Positions 1 through 12,395 of a DNA stretch of 64,000 nt are shown here, piece by piece. Positions within the stretch are counted from its first letter, which is position 1, and each line of letters opens with the position of its first letter. A program made the translations under genes and the position numbers. The stretch is from Chrysoporthe austroafricana. Taxonomy: Eukaryota; Ascomycota; Sordariomycetes; Diaporthales; Cryphonectriaceae. The DNA lies in NCBI GenBank assembly GCA_001051155.2, contig JYIP02000005.1, forward strand, positions 4,650,001 through 4,714,000, in the 5' to 3' direction. The notes beneath the pieces are model-generated. The model was given only the letters and a program-made list of their open reading frames with translations, was not told the DNA's origin and ran no database searches.

Positions 1-1887
1 AGGCCGCGAAGCTACCGAGGATGATCTGACGCTACCCTCGCTTTCTGCCGTGTCACTCTCGAGCAACATTGACCCTCGTCGCGACTCCCTTGAGTTCTGT
101 CCAAGGACATTTGCTAGGCCATGGTGTGACCGAGGCGTCGGGCATTCTTTTGGACTGTTGGACCTTGTCGAGCCGATGGCTGCTGAAAAGCGCCGCTTCT
201 CTCGATCATCGCTCAAGTTTGCCTTCTCCAAAGCAAGAGCGAGAGATGGTCCTCCGTCGTACGAGGCAGGGAATATTCCCTCCTCATCAGGAGGATCGTC
301 TGGTGCAGGATTGGTCTCGTTGTCCTCTTCGGTGTCCTCTTCGACGTCGTCATCAGACTCGGTCGAATCGCTCAATCGGCCTGAGGCGATACGGGCAGCT
401 CGTTGCATCGCATCCTCGATGCAATCCTGCACCTTGATGGCAAACTCTACGCGGATGCGCTCAGCGTATTCTATGACTTTCCTATGGCGAAATACTGCAT
501 CGACCTTGGTCTTTGCAATCCTCTCCGTATCAGCACATAGAAGGGCCAACCCCTGCTCCTGCTCCAGCGTGTTGGTGCTCGGAGACTGCCACTGGAGGAC
601 TTGTGATATCCGAGACTCGGATTGTGGCGACTGGGTGCGGAACTCGCCTGGGGCCTGCGTCGAGGAGTCTTTGATGGCCGGCGTGCTGATCTCCATAGCT
701 GTGTCGCAGAGATCCAACAGGAGTTCGACAATCCTGGCCTGGGGCCTCCTGATAGCGAATGACCTCGCTCTCGAGTGACCAAAGCCAGTAGACCTGTCGC
801 GGGAGCGGGCACTGCCGGCCGTAGGTGAGGCGGTCCCGGGCGACGAGGAGCTGGAGGGCGGTGGGCCGATGACCATGCCCTTATACTCGGCGAAAGGCAG
901 CGCTGGCTGATCACCCGTGAGGGAGCGGCTCTTCCGGGCCTCCAGAGCATCAAGGACCTTGACAATAGCATGGCGATGCTCGGCCAGGCCCTCCTGGGCC
1001 ATCTGGACCTCCATCTCCGCCTGGTGCTCTTGTAAACAGAGATCTGTATGCTTTTCAAACCACCAACAAGGAATCTGGCGCTCGCAGATTCGGCAGAGAA
1101 GTGTCGACGGAGGCGCATGGTCGACGGAATCTTCGCTGCCCGCCTCGGCCAGGTGCGTCAGGTAGCTGGCTAGAACCTCGGCACCGGAGCCGAGGGAATC
1201 GACGAGCTCCGAGTCCAGGTCGATCTTGATCTCTCGAGGAGCCACCCACGGGCGGATCATCCACATGGTCTGCATACCTCAGTTAGCTGTGTCGGCCGGA
1301 ACCGTCGACTCCCGACCCTCGAGACTTACGTGACTCTCCCCGCCAGTGTCGTGGACCATGATGCCCTGCGCCTCGAGATCGACCACCTGGGGCTCTGCGT
1401 ATGGGTCCTCCTCGGTTCCCGGCTCCTTCGCCGGCTGCAGCTCTGCCTCTCGCTCTGTGCTTGTCTCCTGGTTCGCGTCTCCCTCCTGGGCGTCCCCTGT
1501 GCCCTCATCCGGCGCGAGGAGTTTGGACTGCGGGCCGAGCTTGACTGAAAACCGGATGAACTGGCTCCGAGAGTCGTCCCCCTTCATGGAGTCGACAACA
1601 TCTGTAAAGATGGAGGTAGGCTCGCTAACGACAACACTGGAGATCGGCTTGCCCTGGACATCGTCCGGAGAGGTGCCGATGACGTCGACCCAGGAGGGGC
1701 TGACCCATCGCACGGTGCCATTGAGGTTCAGGTCGACAATCACGTTGAGTGTTTGTTCGGCGGCCTCCCTGAGATCCTCCCTCTCCTCCCGAATGTCTTG
1801 ACTAAGGGTCCTCTCCATGACGCCGGCCGTCTGGGCACGCAGCGACATCACCGCCGGCGAGGCTGGCTTGTTCGGATCTGAGTCCAT
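1..1887 (-). CDS. RIM15: Rim15-type serine/threonine protein kinase, N-terminal part (runs off left edge)
   Basis: Only the regulatory N-terminal ~609 residues are inside the window; the kinase domain would lie beyond position 1. Exon 1 is 1887-1330, a 60-base intron 1329-1270 (GTAAGT...TGCAG) follows, and exon 2 stays open to the edge. Exon 1 encodes a PAS domain (about residues 45-100, core GTVRWVSPSWVDVIGTSP). Exon 2 opens with TMWMIRPWVAPREIKIDL and carries a C2HC zinc motif (C245-x2-C248, H260, C264; CRICERQIPCWWFEKH), followed by a coiled helical stretch and acidic, serine-rich linker. PAS plus this finger is the signature of fungal Rim15. In yeasts and moulds Rim15 acts below PKA, TORC1 and Pho85 to promote quiescence, stress resistance and conidiation. 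The first ATG at 1887 is used, but a CCAG just upstream could be an acceptor, so an extra 5' exon is possible. Function by family; kinase activity cannot be seen here. Confidence 0.92.
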
Positions 1888-4800
1888 CGGGGCTGGAGTG
1901 TGGGAGACACGGCCAACATGGACGAGCTCATCTGCGGTTGCGCGACAGGGCCAATGGACAGCAATCTGTCAGAACTCCGCCGCGTCTGTCGTGTGTATAG
2001 TTGCAAACGTGGTTCCGAGGGCGGTGCCGACGGCAGCAGACGCGTCGAAGAGGACAGGCCGCACGAAAGATCTGACGTGTTCCGTACGACGGCGCAAAGG
2101 GGGGGGGGCGTATGTCGACGCTTGGTGAGAGGGTGAGGGTTGGCGGCGGTGCTGCAACAGTCTGGCGGTAGATAGATTAGGCGAGGCACTCAATCTGCTG
2201 TCCTCGAACCGGAGCGATGGGCGGACGAACAGATAGAGGTAGGCGAGAGAGAGAGAGAGAACGTCACTGTCTTCCGTGGTCTGGCGGAGGGGCCAGGGCG
2301 GCAGGAGACAGCTACATCCACCAGCTCGCAGCGACCCGAGACATAGCTGATCCTGACGTCGGTCCGCCTGGGAGGGGTTCGAGATGTCGACCTGGCACAC
2401 ACGCACAGAGAGGGAGAGGGAGAGACAGAGAGACAGAGATAAGGGACTGCCAGTGCCAGCGCCAGCGAGGAACGATGACCGAGGGTCGACTTGGCCGGTC
2501 AGTCCCGCATGGGTGCGTGGGCGTGTGGACAGGTCTCTGGGCCGTGGGTGTGTTGGTCTGGACGGGGCGGTGGTTGTGGTGTTGGTGCGGACGTGCGCGT
2601 GGGTGTTGGTCGTCGACGTGAAGGAGGAATGAGGTGGACGTGGACGGCTCGTCGATTTGCTTTGGAACTTTCCCAGGGCCAGTCGGGAATTGGGGTCGAG
2701 TTCGACCAGCGCGGCGGCAGAGACGCTAACGGCCGGGTTGGAGCGTTGACGTTGGGCTGCAGGCTCAGCAGGCCAGTCCCACAAGTCGAGCTGCAGGCGA
2801 AAAGGGACGAGGGACGGGCTCGTCGTTGCTGACTACTGTACCGTACGGCACAGTGGGTACCAGGGTTGGCTCTGCATGGGATGTTAGCGACTGCCGCAGT
2901 GCCACTAGCGCAGCAGTGGGGACAGGCCACACACCTGGGCACGCCGGACACCACTGGCCGCAGGCCGCACGGGGGGGGGCTGGTCCTGATTCTGGTGGGG
3001 CTCGCCTACTGGGCACAGCGCTGTGCAGTCCGGTCTAGGCTAGGCCAGACGTGGGCGTAGCGGGCTCCTGCTGCATAGCGCCCAGTAGCACACTGGCGCA
3101 CCACGCACTAAGCGAGCGACCCACCAGCACAGCCCTGGAAGACGACGAGAGAGAGGCCACACACAGACCTGGCCTTGTGATGAGACCGGGACCTCTTGGG
3201 GAGTTCCTCAGCGGCAAGTGACGCGGAACTGAGGCACGCCCGAGGGGACGCTGGGGCCGGGGCGCGAAGACGGACGGTGCGTCTGAGCCTCTGCACGCCT
3301 CCTACCCAGCAGCGCTCTCGTCTCCCTCTCCCTCTCCAGCCCAGCGCTGGAGGGACACTAATCTGTGCCGTCTTGCGAGAGCAACAATGAAAGTTCAAGA
3401 GGGGGCCCACAAAAAGGACTAGGCGGTCCCGTGGATTGGTTGCTACTGGGAGATAGCTGCATCAGCATCAGCACAAGCACCAGCACCGGCACCATAGCAC
3501 CATCAGCACCTCTTGGTCCCCCTCTGGGGAGGCGTGGGAGGGCAGAGAAAGGGGGGCGTGCCTGCTCATGCCGCGAGCAGGTAAGTCAGAAGTGGTTCAC
3601 GGGCGATGGGGCAGATCTGGAGGGTCAGCGATCTGCGCATACCATAGTACTACTTACGTATAATACTACTGGGCATGGGCATGTAGGTCTGGAAGGGGGG
3701 GCACGGGGGAGGCTACCCGTGCGGTGGCCACCGTAAAGTTAGCCGTAATTAGTTGTGGTGGCCTCTCGGTTGTTGATTCCAGGGCCACCGTCTCTCTCAA
3801 TTGCTGACGAGAGATGCACTCTGCTTCATCTTGCTCTTCTGTCGTTGCAGTGCAGGAACCGTTCTATGCATCAAGAAGTGGGATAAAAAGAAACAACATG
3901 GTGGCCCCTGGTCTGGAGGTGTGGTATTGTGTACAGCCCATCCGGTGCCAGCAGTGAGTCAGGTGCGGTATTCCCTATCACGGCCACCCCCCCACACCTT
4001 GCGAGATGCTCCCGCACTATTCTCGAAACACGCCTGCTCGGGTTATTTTTGATATTTCCAGATGGGCACGCTACCGCGGTGACGACGTCCTCTCTTCAGC
4101 GCGCTCCCGCGGCGGGCTGGCTTCTACTCAGTCTGAAACAGCCAGCTCCCGCAGGCCTCGTGACCATCCTCGCGCTTCTCCCGACCATCGGACACCTCCG
4201 TCGCTGCGCCGAGCTCGGATAGCTACTGCAGGGCCCTGAACGGGACGATACACTCCCACTTCCCTTCCGCCAGGCACCGACTTGTGTCCATCCGTCTATG
4301 CCGACAAGAGCGGCCCAGCAGGCGAGCGCGTGCGTGACCTTGCTCTGGGATGGGAGGTCGGCGTCGTCCTCGTCCTCGTCCTTGTCCTCGCCGCCCTCGC
4401 CGCCCTCGTCTAAGTCATACGTCCAGCTTCATCTCGCCTGCCAGCCTCCTTGCCAGGATGCAGACGCTCTGGCACCGCTGGCCCGGCGGCTGGTTCGTGC
4501 GCGTCCTTTGCGTCCTCACGATGTCAGCTGCTGCCATGAGGGGCAGGGCCCGCTGCTGCAATGCTACTGCCCACGGGAGAGTAGCGATTCGTTATGCTAG
4601 GCAAAACAGATTCCAGTCACATGGGGCCGCCGCTATCACCGTATAGCGGCCTCGGGACCGGCAGGGCAGCCTGCCATCAAGCCATTTGTTGGCTGATTCC
4701 AGGACGGAAAGACACCACATTCGCATGACCGTGTTGCACAGCATACATTGCGCTCTGGGGTCTGCTTGAGAGTCCCAGACACATACATGCATGCATGCAC

Positions 4801-7800
4801 CACTCACGACCACACCAATCAGCAATTGCCGGAGTCTAGGAACAAACCGGGTCCCGTCAGGCAATTATCTCTTTGGCTGCTTACGCTCTTCCGGAGCCCA
4901 CCAGATCTGCAGCCAGCCTGCAGTCAGTCCTGCAGTCAGTCTACACTCCTCTGGGCCGACACGGAAACCCGGTTCCTCTGTTTCTCCCTGCCTCTGACGC
5001 GGCAACCGGATCTCTGCTGTATCTGGGTGCTAGAGCCAGACGGGCTGTCGCCGCGTGCACGACCTCTGGTAGAAACCATTGGCCTCGGGCCGCCAAATCT
5101 CGATTCGACACACGCAACGGGCTACGCAATACTGGCCGACCTGCAGACTCGCTGATGACGCTCGACACCATCAATCTGTCACGCAGCTGGACGCCACACC
5201 CTGCCAGACCGCCCGGGCCCTCGAGGCTAGCCCACGGCTACTGCTGCTGCTTATACTATCACTCCCACTGCTGCTATGTATGTATGCACGGTCGGTGTAG
5301 GTGCAGATCAGCTCCTCCAACTCGGCATCCCACCGCGCAGCATGCCAGGTGGGATAGCACGGATCAGTTCTGTGACCGTCCTGCAAGGCCGTGCTGTAGT
5401 CTTCCCTGGCCTCCCACACCGCAACCTCCAATTTGTCCTCGCCGTCCGCACCTGAGCGGCCCCTCCCTCCAGCTCTCAGATCCAGGCATCGCGGGAGTCA
5501 GGATGGGGGCAGAGCTGAGCATCTCATTAGTCCGCTCGGACAGAGCCCCCAATCCTGCCATAGCCGGGGCGTTTCGTGCCATCTCTTGGACACGCCCAGT
5601 GTCCTGGAGAATGGATAGTAACCGTCTTGATAAGACGTCGACTGCAGCATATCGCCATGTACGCGACTCATCCTCCGCCAAGGATCTGTGCACTTCTCAC
5701 CACCCTTCTCTGTATGCCCAGCTCTAGGCGAACTCAGAGCCTGTGATATCCTCCCGGCTATACAGTAAGGTTTGGGCACGCCATCCTTGTCCCGTCCAGC
5801 CCTGGCGCTCAGACACAGGGCTGCTGCACTGTCAATACGCTTGTCGAAATTGACCCTCCCACAAGATCCGGAAGATGATAGATTATAGATCGCCTCTGGG
5901 GCCGTCGGCGGCCGGCCGGATGTGCTCCTCGCGAGACCACCAAGTCCACTTACCAAGAGCCAGTCCAGCGCGGACCACCACCTCGGGCGCCTGCACTCGG
6001 CCCCACGTTGAAGGTTTTACTTTTCCATCGCGTGACCTGAGCCTCTCTTGGACTCCAACAAATCCTCTCAAGACAAGGTTCCCGACCGCGGGAACTTTCG
6101 TCCGACCCCCCACAGGCCTGAGGGCTCCCCGCGCCCACCTCCGAGGCCGAAGAAGGCAGAAGAAGAGCGCTTGTCTGCGGTGAAGGTTGTGGAGGGCCAG
6201 CCCCGGGGAGGGGGAGATTCTCGAGCTGGTGCGTCGAGAGATCGGTTCCGTCAACTGAAACAGGCGGTCGATCCCAGAATAGCCCGTTAGTCCGCGCAGC
6301 CGCCCGCTGGGCGGCGGCGTGCTTACCACAATGGCACCCAGCCAGAAGGGTTCCGTGAGCTCCGCGCGCAGCTCCCGTGCCTTTGCAGCCCCTCCACCGC
6401 CGGCGGGCGCCACTACACACCACGACATCCCACCGGCTGCACATTCGGTTTGGGCCTCTGGTACCTCCAGATCCTACCCACGAGCCTCTGCATGATGGTG
6501 GTGCATCTGAACCCCCTCGCCCAGAAATCCTGGAGGCCGCTGTGGCCAGTCACGGCCCGCTTCATTCATTTACTGCCAAAATAAGACAGCATCACACCGT
6601 CGCATCCGCCGTTGGCATTCCATGCAGGCGCGCTCCTCCGAGCGTCATGCCTTAGGAACCGGTCAGGCTCGCTCATGCACGACCTCGCCTAGACGATCTG
6701 CTACATAGTATATCACGATGCACTCGTGTACCTCAGTGACAGGTCGGGCGGTAGCGACGCCGCTCTCTGGCAGAGCAGCTCTGATCGCACCTCGGCACGG
6801 GAATAGCATCAGCTGCGTGTGACCACGTCTCCCCCTGGCCCTTCCACGGCCTGGCATGGACCACCGTCTCCGCCTCTCCTCGCTGTCGCCCGTTTCCACG
6901 ACGGAGCGAAACGGCGAGAGCCTCCCTCTCTCTGCGGTGTGGTCACCTCGGGACGCAGAACTATCATATAGCAGATGCTGATCTCCTTTGAGGTTGCTGT
7001 TTGGCAGGGGGGAAAAAAACAAGAGGGGTGTGATGATCAAGTATTCGATCTCCGTCGTCGCGTGCCCGCCCTCGACGCACGCCAGCAGGGGCAGTGGCGG
7101 GCATGCCACGACTGTCGGGCCAATGGCGCCTCGCCTTGGGATAGGCAGGGGAAAAGGGAAACGACTGATCTCCATTTCCACAGCCAATCGAAGGGTCCGC
7201 CGGACAGCGACGGGGACGGTGTGTGGTGGAATCCGGCATACATGCTCACGTTCCAGCGCGCTGCCGCTGATCTCGGTGCTCAATGTGAGGTATCACCCTC
7301 TCGTGGCACACACACTCTAGGCGCCAGCTCACCGCTGACGAGACGAACGCCTCCGGCCGGGCGTGCTCCCGCCCCCTTCGCCGCAACCCTCCCCAGCCGG
7401 CTGGACTGGCCATCTGCGTCCGTCCTCGCGTGGCTTGGGAGGGCTACCGCGATCAGTCTTGCGGTCACGATCTTCCCAAGGGGCTTCAATGCCGATTCGC
7501 CGGCCCTCCATCCGTCCCGGTCACCTGGATCTGCATACGATATGGTGGCCTCTGCTACCCCTCACCATTCGTTTTCTCATTGGCCTGGTGCCGTTTACGG
7601 TGAAAAGCTAGTTCACCTTGGCCGTGCCGGCCCCAAGTTCCTGCTGGCCTGCTGCACGATGACCGCAGGACGGGCTGGCAGACCTTCTAGTCTGGGGATG
7701 GTATCCCGCCTGCGGGCACGGCGGGGTGGTGACCTTGCCCTGTCGACAGCAGCAAGGTCCTGTCTCAGCATCAAGGCGTGGGTCGTCGTATATCTCTTGC

Positions 7801-10682
7801 GTGACGGTTGGTGTCGGTTGTTGCTTCTACTGATATGTGTCTCTGGCCTACGCCCACGTTCCACCGCGTCGATATTGAAAACGTGCTGGCTACTGCGCAC
7901 TAGTGCGCTCATCTGCTCCCCCCAGCAATGGTCCGGCCTGCGGTGCCCGCACTCCATCCTGATAGAGTTCATCGAGATGGCGAACAGTGCAGAGAGCCCG
8001 GCAGAGACTCGGAGGGAAGCACAAGACCATCGACGCCAGGCATACATACTACTGCTACCCCATCGCATGCCAGGGCCCTTGGTCCCGGGGCGCTGCGAGG
8101 GAATGGCTGTCATACGACACCTCTCCACGATGGAAGAGACAGCCCGCGCGCGCTCCTCTTGGCAGAAGCAGCCCCTCGTGATGGCGGAGCGACGGCGTCG
8201 AGGACAGGAAGGGACGGCAGGCCAGGTGACTCGCTGCCGGTTCCGAGTGCAGGCCTGCTCGCCAGCCGCTCCACCTCCCCTCCTCCTCCCCATAAGCAGG
8301 CCACGCCATGGTACCCCAGGCACCTCTCGCCCTCTCCCCACACCACCAGCGGGATCCTATCGATATCGCGGGGAAGCTTATTCTCGGGGGCCGTGTGGAC
8401 ACCATCCAGCCCATGACTGACTCGGACTGCCAGTGGAGCGATGCTGCGGCGCGCACTTCCTACGACCCGGGAGGCATGCATGTCCCAGGCATCCCTGGGG
8501 TGGGGAGGGGAAAAGGTTGGAGGAGAGCCCTGCCCGTGCCTCGCGATTGAGTTTCTGTCCTGTGCATGCAGGTGATTGATGCTGCGAGATAGAGAGGGAC
8601 CCCAGACCTGCCGTGGATGCTACGCAGAGGAGCACGAAAGTGCCGATACGACCACAGCCCCCTTTGGAGAACGACATGCGAGGGGGGAACAGCTGGGTGG
8701 GCCGCCTCCGGACCGCCTGCCTCTCCCTCCCTCCCTCCCTCCCTTGCGCGACGGGTGAGCGCCGGCCGTTGGGGCCTAGACCAGCTGTCATCAGGTAGGT
8801 CCTGCGGCTAAGGCAGGTTCTGCCTCCCGCTCCACGAACGTCCTCCCACGTACGAGCTGGAGGCTCTCGCGGCGGACGGCCGTCCATGAAGCAGCCGCGC
8901 GAGGCCCGCCCGCCGTTCCCAGGACGAGGCGAGGACGGGCGGCTACTACGCCTCGAGAACACCCTTGCTACTACGGTAGTGATGGTCCTGGTTCTACAAC
9001 ATGTCCTCGGGACCATGTGCGCCGCTACTGGCCAAGGTAGGTAGCCCGTCATGCCGGCCTGGCCGGATTGGAAATGCACGGCCTAGGTGTCCGTCGGAAC
9101 ATTGCCGTGACCTCATGGCTCTCACACCTTTTCTTTTCCCCTCTCCCAGGCTCTGCTGCAGGTGGGAGGTTGTATCGGAGAGGCGAGCGCGTCTGCGGCG
9201 GGCTTCATCGAGTGATGGGCGCTTCCCGAGGTCACTTCCTACCGCAGGCCATGCGTCGAGTGTGGTGGACCAGGTGTATGTGTGTGTGTCGCACATGTAT
9301 GTATGCATTGTGTACGGCGTGGCGCAGAGGCTGTGGGCACACCGGCGTGGGAGGCCACCTCATCACCCTTTCCCCCGGGATGGGATCCACGAGAACCACG
9401 ATCCGAGCTGGCATGGACCGATTTCACCCACGTGTCGAGTCAGGAAGTGCATCTCGCCAGGAATGGAATCCCGGGGGACCGGCTCACGGGGGGGAAGATG
9501 GACGCCCTTCTCGCTTTTTCGCCGTCCCGTCTAGCCGCTGTGATATGCTAACAGAGACACAGAGAGGGGCATAGGAGAGAGTGGGAGGGGGAGGGGGGGG
9601 AGAGAGCGCGCGCTTCAGACGAGCCATGAAACCGCCCAGCATCATCAGCAGATTTGACTGGCACCTCGTCAGTCCAGCCCCGGGCCGTACCCCTCTGGCT
9701 TCTGGCCGTCACACGATCCATTTCGGGGCGGCTGAGGCCAACCTGCTAGATAAGGTACGGCTTGTGGGCCCTGCGGGCGGCCGCCCGTCCGGTGGATGTG
9801 ACTCTGTATTACGGGCTCGGACTCGACGGGATTGGGGGGAAGGGGAAGGGGGGGAGGGCTGGTCCGTCGACGTTGTGCGACCGACGTGCATCGGCAGCCA
9901 GTCGGGGCGGGCGGGGCGCAGCCGGAAGCCATGTGAGATGTGAGCTGTAGGACGCTGAGGCGGGCCTGTGTGAGCTTGTTTGGATGAGAGCGCTGGGTAC
10001 TGCGGGCGTGATGTGTATCCAGCACAGGTGATGTGATCTACGGATCTCGGCATTGCATGCTGCATGTTACAACTTACTGCGAGTGTAGAACAACCAACGC
10101 AGGCCATGTGGCGGCCGTAGAGCGGACGGCCGTCTGGTCCCTGGGGACTGGAGGCGGAGGGCTGGCGAGGAGCCCCTTCGGTCGTTGGCCGATGGAGACC
10201 GCCGTCGACCGAGTCGATCGTAGCTAGTAGCTAGGAGGGTCGCCCTGTGTCGTCGGGAGGGCCTGGAGGACAAGGAGGCTCACTTCCGCACTACCTGGTA
10301 GGGTATGAGGTGAGGTGAGACCCGTGTTCGGTTCCTTACAGACGGCGCGCTGCATATCTCGGGGCAGCGGGCTCGGGAGCGCAGGGCCAATGCCGTCACG
10401 CTGATCTGACGGCCGTGTGGACGGGGGACTGTGAGACGGGAGAGACCTCGAGCGAGGCCCTACTGGCCACGGTGTCTCACCCTTGGGCTTTGCTTTGCGG
10501 ACTGGCAGTCTCAAAGCAACTTGATATTCAAGCGAGTGGCCAATATCATAACCCATCTGAGTGAGATTAAAACTACTACTGTCAGGAACTGCCGCGCCGG
10601 CGCCGCTGGGCTCGACGCGCCGTCCTGTTCCGGCTCGCCCGGAAGCCGTGCTCGTGCTGGAGCCTCACGAGCCGACAGGCCC
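1888..10682. other. Long GC-rich region with no recognisable gene
   Basis: About 8.8 kb upstream of the Rim15 gene and downstream of the acyltransferase. Several long open frames exist (for example 6975-8420 plus and 7613-8341 minus), but they overlap on both strands, are rich in Pro/Arg/Ser/Cys, and show no domain I recognise, as expected for chance frames in GC-rich DNA. CT/GA-rich tracts at about 2200-2430 and 9130-9150 and long G or C runs (2100, 2970, 9590, 9840) look like promoter or leader DNA. It may hold a long 5' leader of the kinase gene or non-coding transcripts; the sequence alone does not show this. Confidence 0.5.
4364..4412 (+). repeat. GTC/CTC trinucleotide-type low-complexity tract
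   Basis: Imperfect repeats of GTC-CTC-GTC-CTC followed by CTCGCCG units. It is short and imperfect, lies in gene-free DNA, and is what produces the serine- and arginine-rich chance frames here. Confidence 0.6.
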
Positions 10683-11983
10683 TCACCGGCCCTTCCTCTC
10701 CTCCTCCTCCTTCTCCTCTATCTCCGCCTCCTCTGCCCACTCGACCCTCTTCCTCTCGAGCCACTCCCCCTTCTCAACCCACCTCTGCTCCAGCCACGCC
10801 ACCAGCTCGGCCTCGCCGCGCGGTAGCTCCTCCATCGGCCAGCGCCGGACGTGGACCTCGAAGCGGTACCCGGCCCCGCCTGCGGCGGCGGCGCCGCTCA
10901 GCCGGGGGACGCTCACCGTGTCCCAGAAGGCCGGGGCGCGCTGCCACTCGCGGCCGCGCTGGTACGCGATGGCGACGTCGTAGACGGCGCGCACGTGCGG
11001 GGCGCGGCGGACCTCGGTGATCGTGGCGACGAAGCCCTTCGTCCGCGGGTACAGCAGGTGCCGGGGCTGCGGGCGGCCCGCGGCGGCGCACCAGGCCTGC
11101 GACTCGCGGTGCTTCTGCGGCGTGAAGCGCGTGGCCTCGCTGAAGGAGATGAGCCACGTCGGGAAGCCGGAGCGGGTGATGCCGTGGAAGACGCGGTCCA
11201 GCTCGCGGCGGTCGTGCTGCCCTGTGGTTGAAGCTGCGTCAGCGGTGCTGTGTGACAAAAAAAGAGGAGCTTGCGGTGTGGGCTGTGGGCTTCAATATGA
11301 CCTGACGGTCTTCGCCAGTGCGAGACGTCGATCCTGCTCCCGCGCGGCTCTTTTTTTTTTTTTTTTTTTTTTTTCCACAAAAAAAAAAAACGCACCAAAC
11401 CCACCACCCCCNGGGTGTCGGGGTGGTGGGGTTGCGGGTTCAATTTTGCGCGCCGGTTTTCCTCGCTCCGGACCCCGAACCCCGCCCCCCCCCGGGTCTT
11501 TTTTTTTTTTTTTTTTTTTTTTTCCAAAAAAAAAAAAAACAGGACAAACTCACAGTTCCTCGTGACGAGCGGCATGCCCATGGCCATCAGGCCCCAGCCC
11601 AGCAGCGGCACCCTCTTCAGCTGCGCCTTGGCGAAGTAGCGGCAGTAGCCCAGCATGCGGGACCGCCGGGCCAGCGCCTGGACCATGTAGAAGTCGCACC
11701 AGCCGACGTGGTTGGCGACGACGACGGCGGACTCGCCCTCGGGCAGGGGGTCGCCCGAGATGACGATGCGGGCGCCGTTGGCGCGCTCGAAAACGAGCTG
11801 GATCCAGGCCCAGCAGGAGAAGGCGACGCGGCTGGCCAGCCGGTAGGCGAGGAGGGGGCTGAGCGGCCGCAGGAGCAGGAGGAGGGAGAGGAGCAGGTCC
11901 TGGACGAGCAGGGCGGCGGCCCAGGGCGCGACGAGGAGGAGGCCCCGGGCGTGGTGGTAGAGCTTGCTCAGGACGCCGGCCAT
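10683..11983 (-). CDS. PlsC/LPLAT-family acyltransferase (1-acylglycerol-3-phosphate acyltransferase-like)
   Basis: Predicted 322-residue membrane acyltransferase. Exon 1 is 11983-11554 and exon 2 is 11221-10683; the junction T|GG restores N-W-Q in frame. A hydrophobic N-terminal segment (residues 14-40) is followed by acyltransferase motif I, NHVGWCDFYM (catalytic His92 and Asp97), motif II-like GWGLMAMGMPLVTR, motif III SEATRFTPQK (Glu172, Arg175), and HLLYPRTKGF. The family moves an acyl chain from acyl-CoA to a lysophospholipid such as lysophosphatidic acid in the ER; the exact substrate cannot be told. The C-terminus is strongly charged (Glu/Lys/Arg). The start at 11983 has a good context (GCC ATG GCC); an in-frame ATG at 12079 would add 32 non-membrane residues. 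The 332-base intron is odd: it contains the N at 11412 and long T and A runs, so its true length is uncertain. Neighbouring bZIP gene is divergent, 2.9 kb away. Confidence 0.9.
11350..11547. repeat. Mirrored poly-T/poly-A blocks flanking an unresolved base (assembly scar)
   Basis: Two copies of the pattern poly-T, CC(A), poly-A, then a C-rich stretch occur at about 11350-11411 and 11498-11547, on either side of an N at 11412. Around the N the sequence folds back (CCCACCACCCC against GGGGTGGTGGGG). It lies wholly within the acyltransferase intron. It is best read as a low-quality join over a homopolymer region and not as biology. Confidence 0.75.
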
Positions 11984-12360
11984 GGCTGTGGCGGAGGTGT
12001 ATGCCGTCCTGTCAGGTAGGTATGCCTGGGTGGCCCTGCAATCCTCCAAGGTCTGCGGCTGCGAGGGCGTCCAGGCCAAAGATGATCGCTGCTGTCACCG
12101 CCGTGGATGCCCGGGTCGTTTCGTGTCGCTCGCCAGCGAGGCGCAGCCTGGTGCCGTGTTTGCGGGCTCGTGGGACGACGTGCGTGCGATAGTGACGTCG
12201 GCTCCCGTCTGGATTTTCGATGTACGATCCCCTCCAGCCGGCCGCCCCTGCCCCAGACAAGGTGGTATTCGTTCGGGGGCTGGGCAGCGAGGACGATCGA
12301 TCAGCGATGGGTTTCAGATTTCTCGGAAAGGGGGGCGCCCCCCAGACAAGGTAGCAGACG

Positions 12361-12395
12361 ACAACCACAACAACAACAACTACTACTACTAGTAC
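12361..12395 (+). repeat. CAA/TAC microsatellite
   Basis: Consecutive CAA units followed by TAC units, then a short A run. It is upstream of the acyltransferase start and outside coding sequence. Confidence 0.8.

Noticed and set aside
6975..8420. 481-codon plus-strand frame
   Set aside because: Same reasons: no motif, high Arg/Pro/Ser, equally long minus frame at 7613-8341; no start context or intron support.
11318..12019. Frames with poly-Phe and poly-Lys around 11350-11550
   Set aside because: They are translations of the homopolymer scar in the acyltransferase intron and of its antisense exon.
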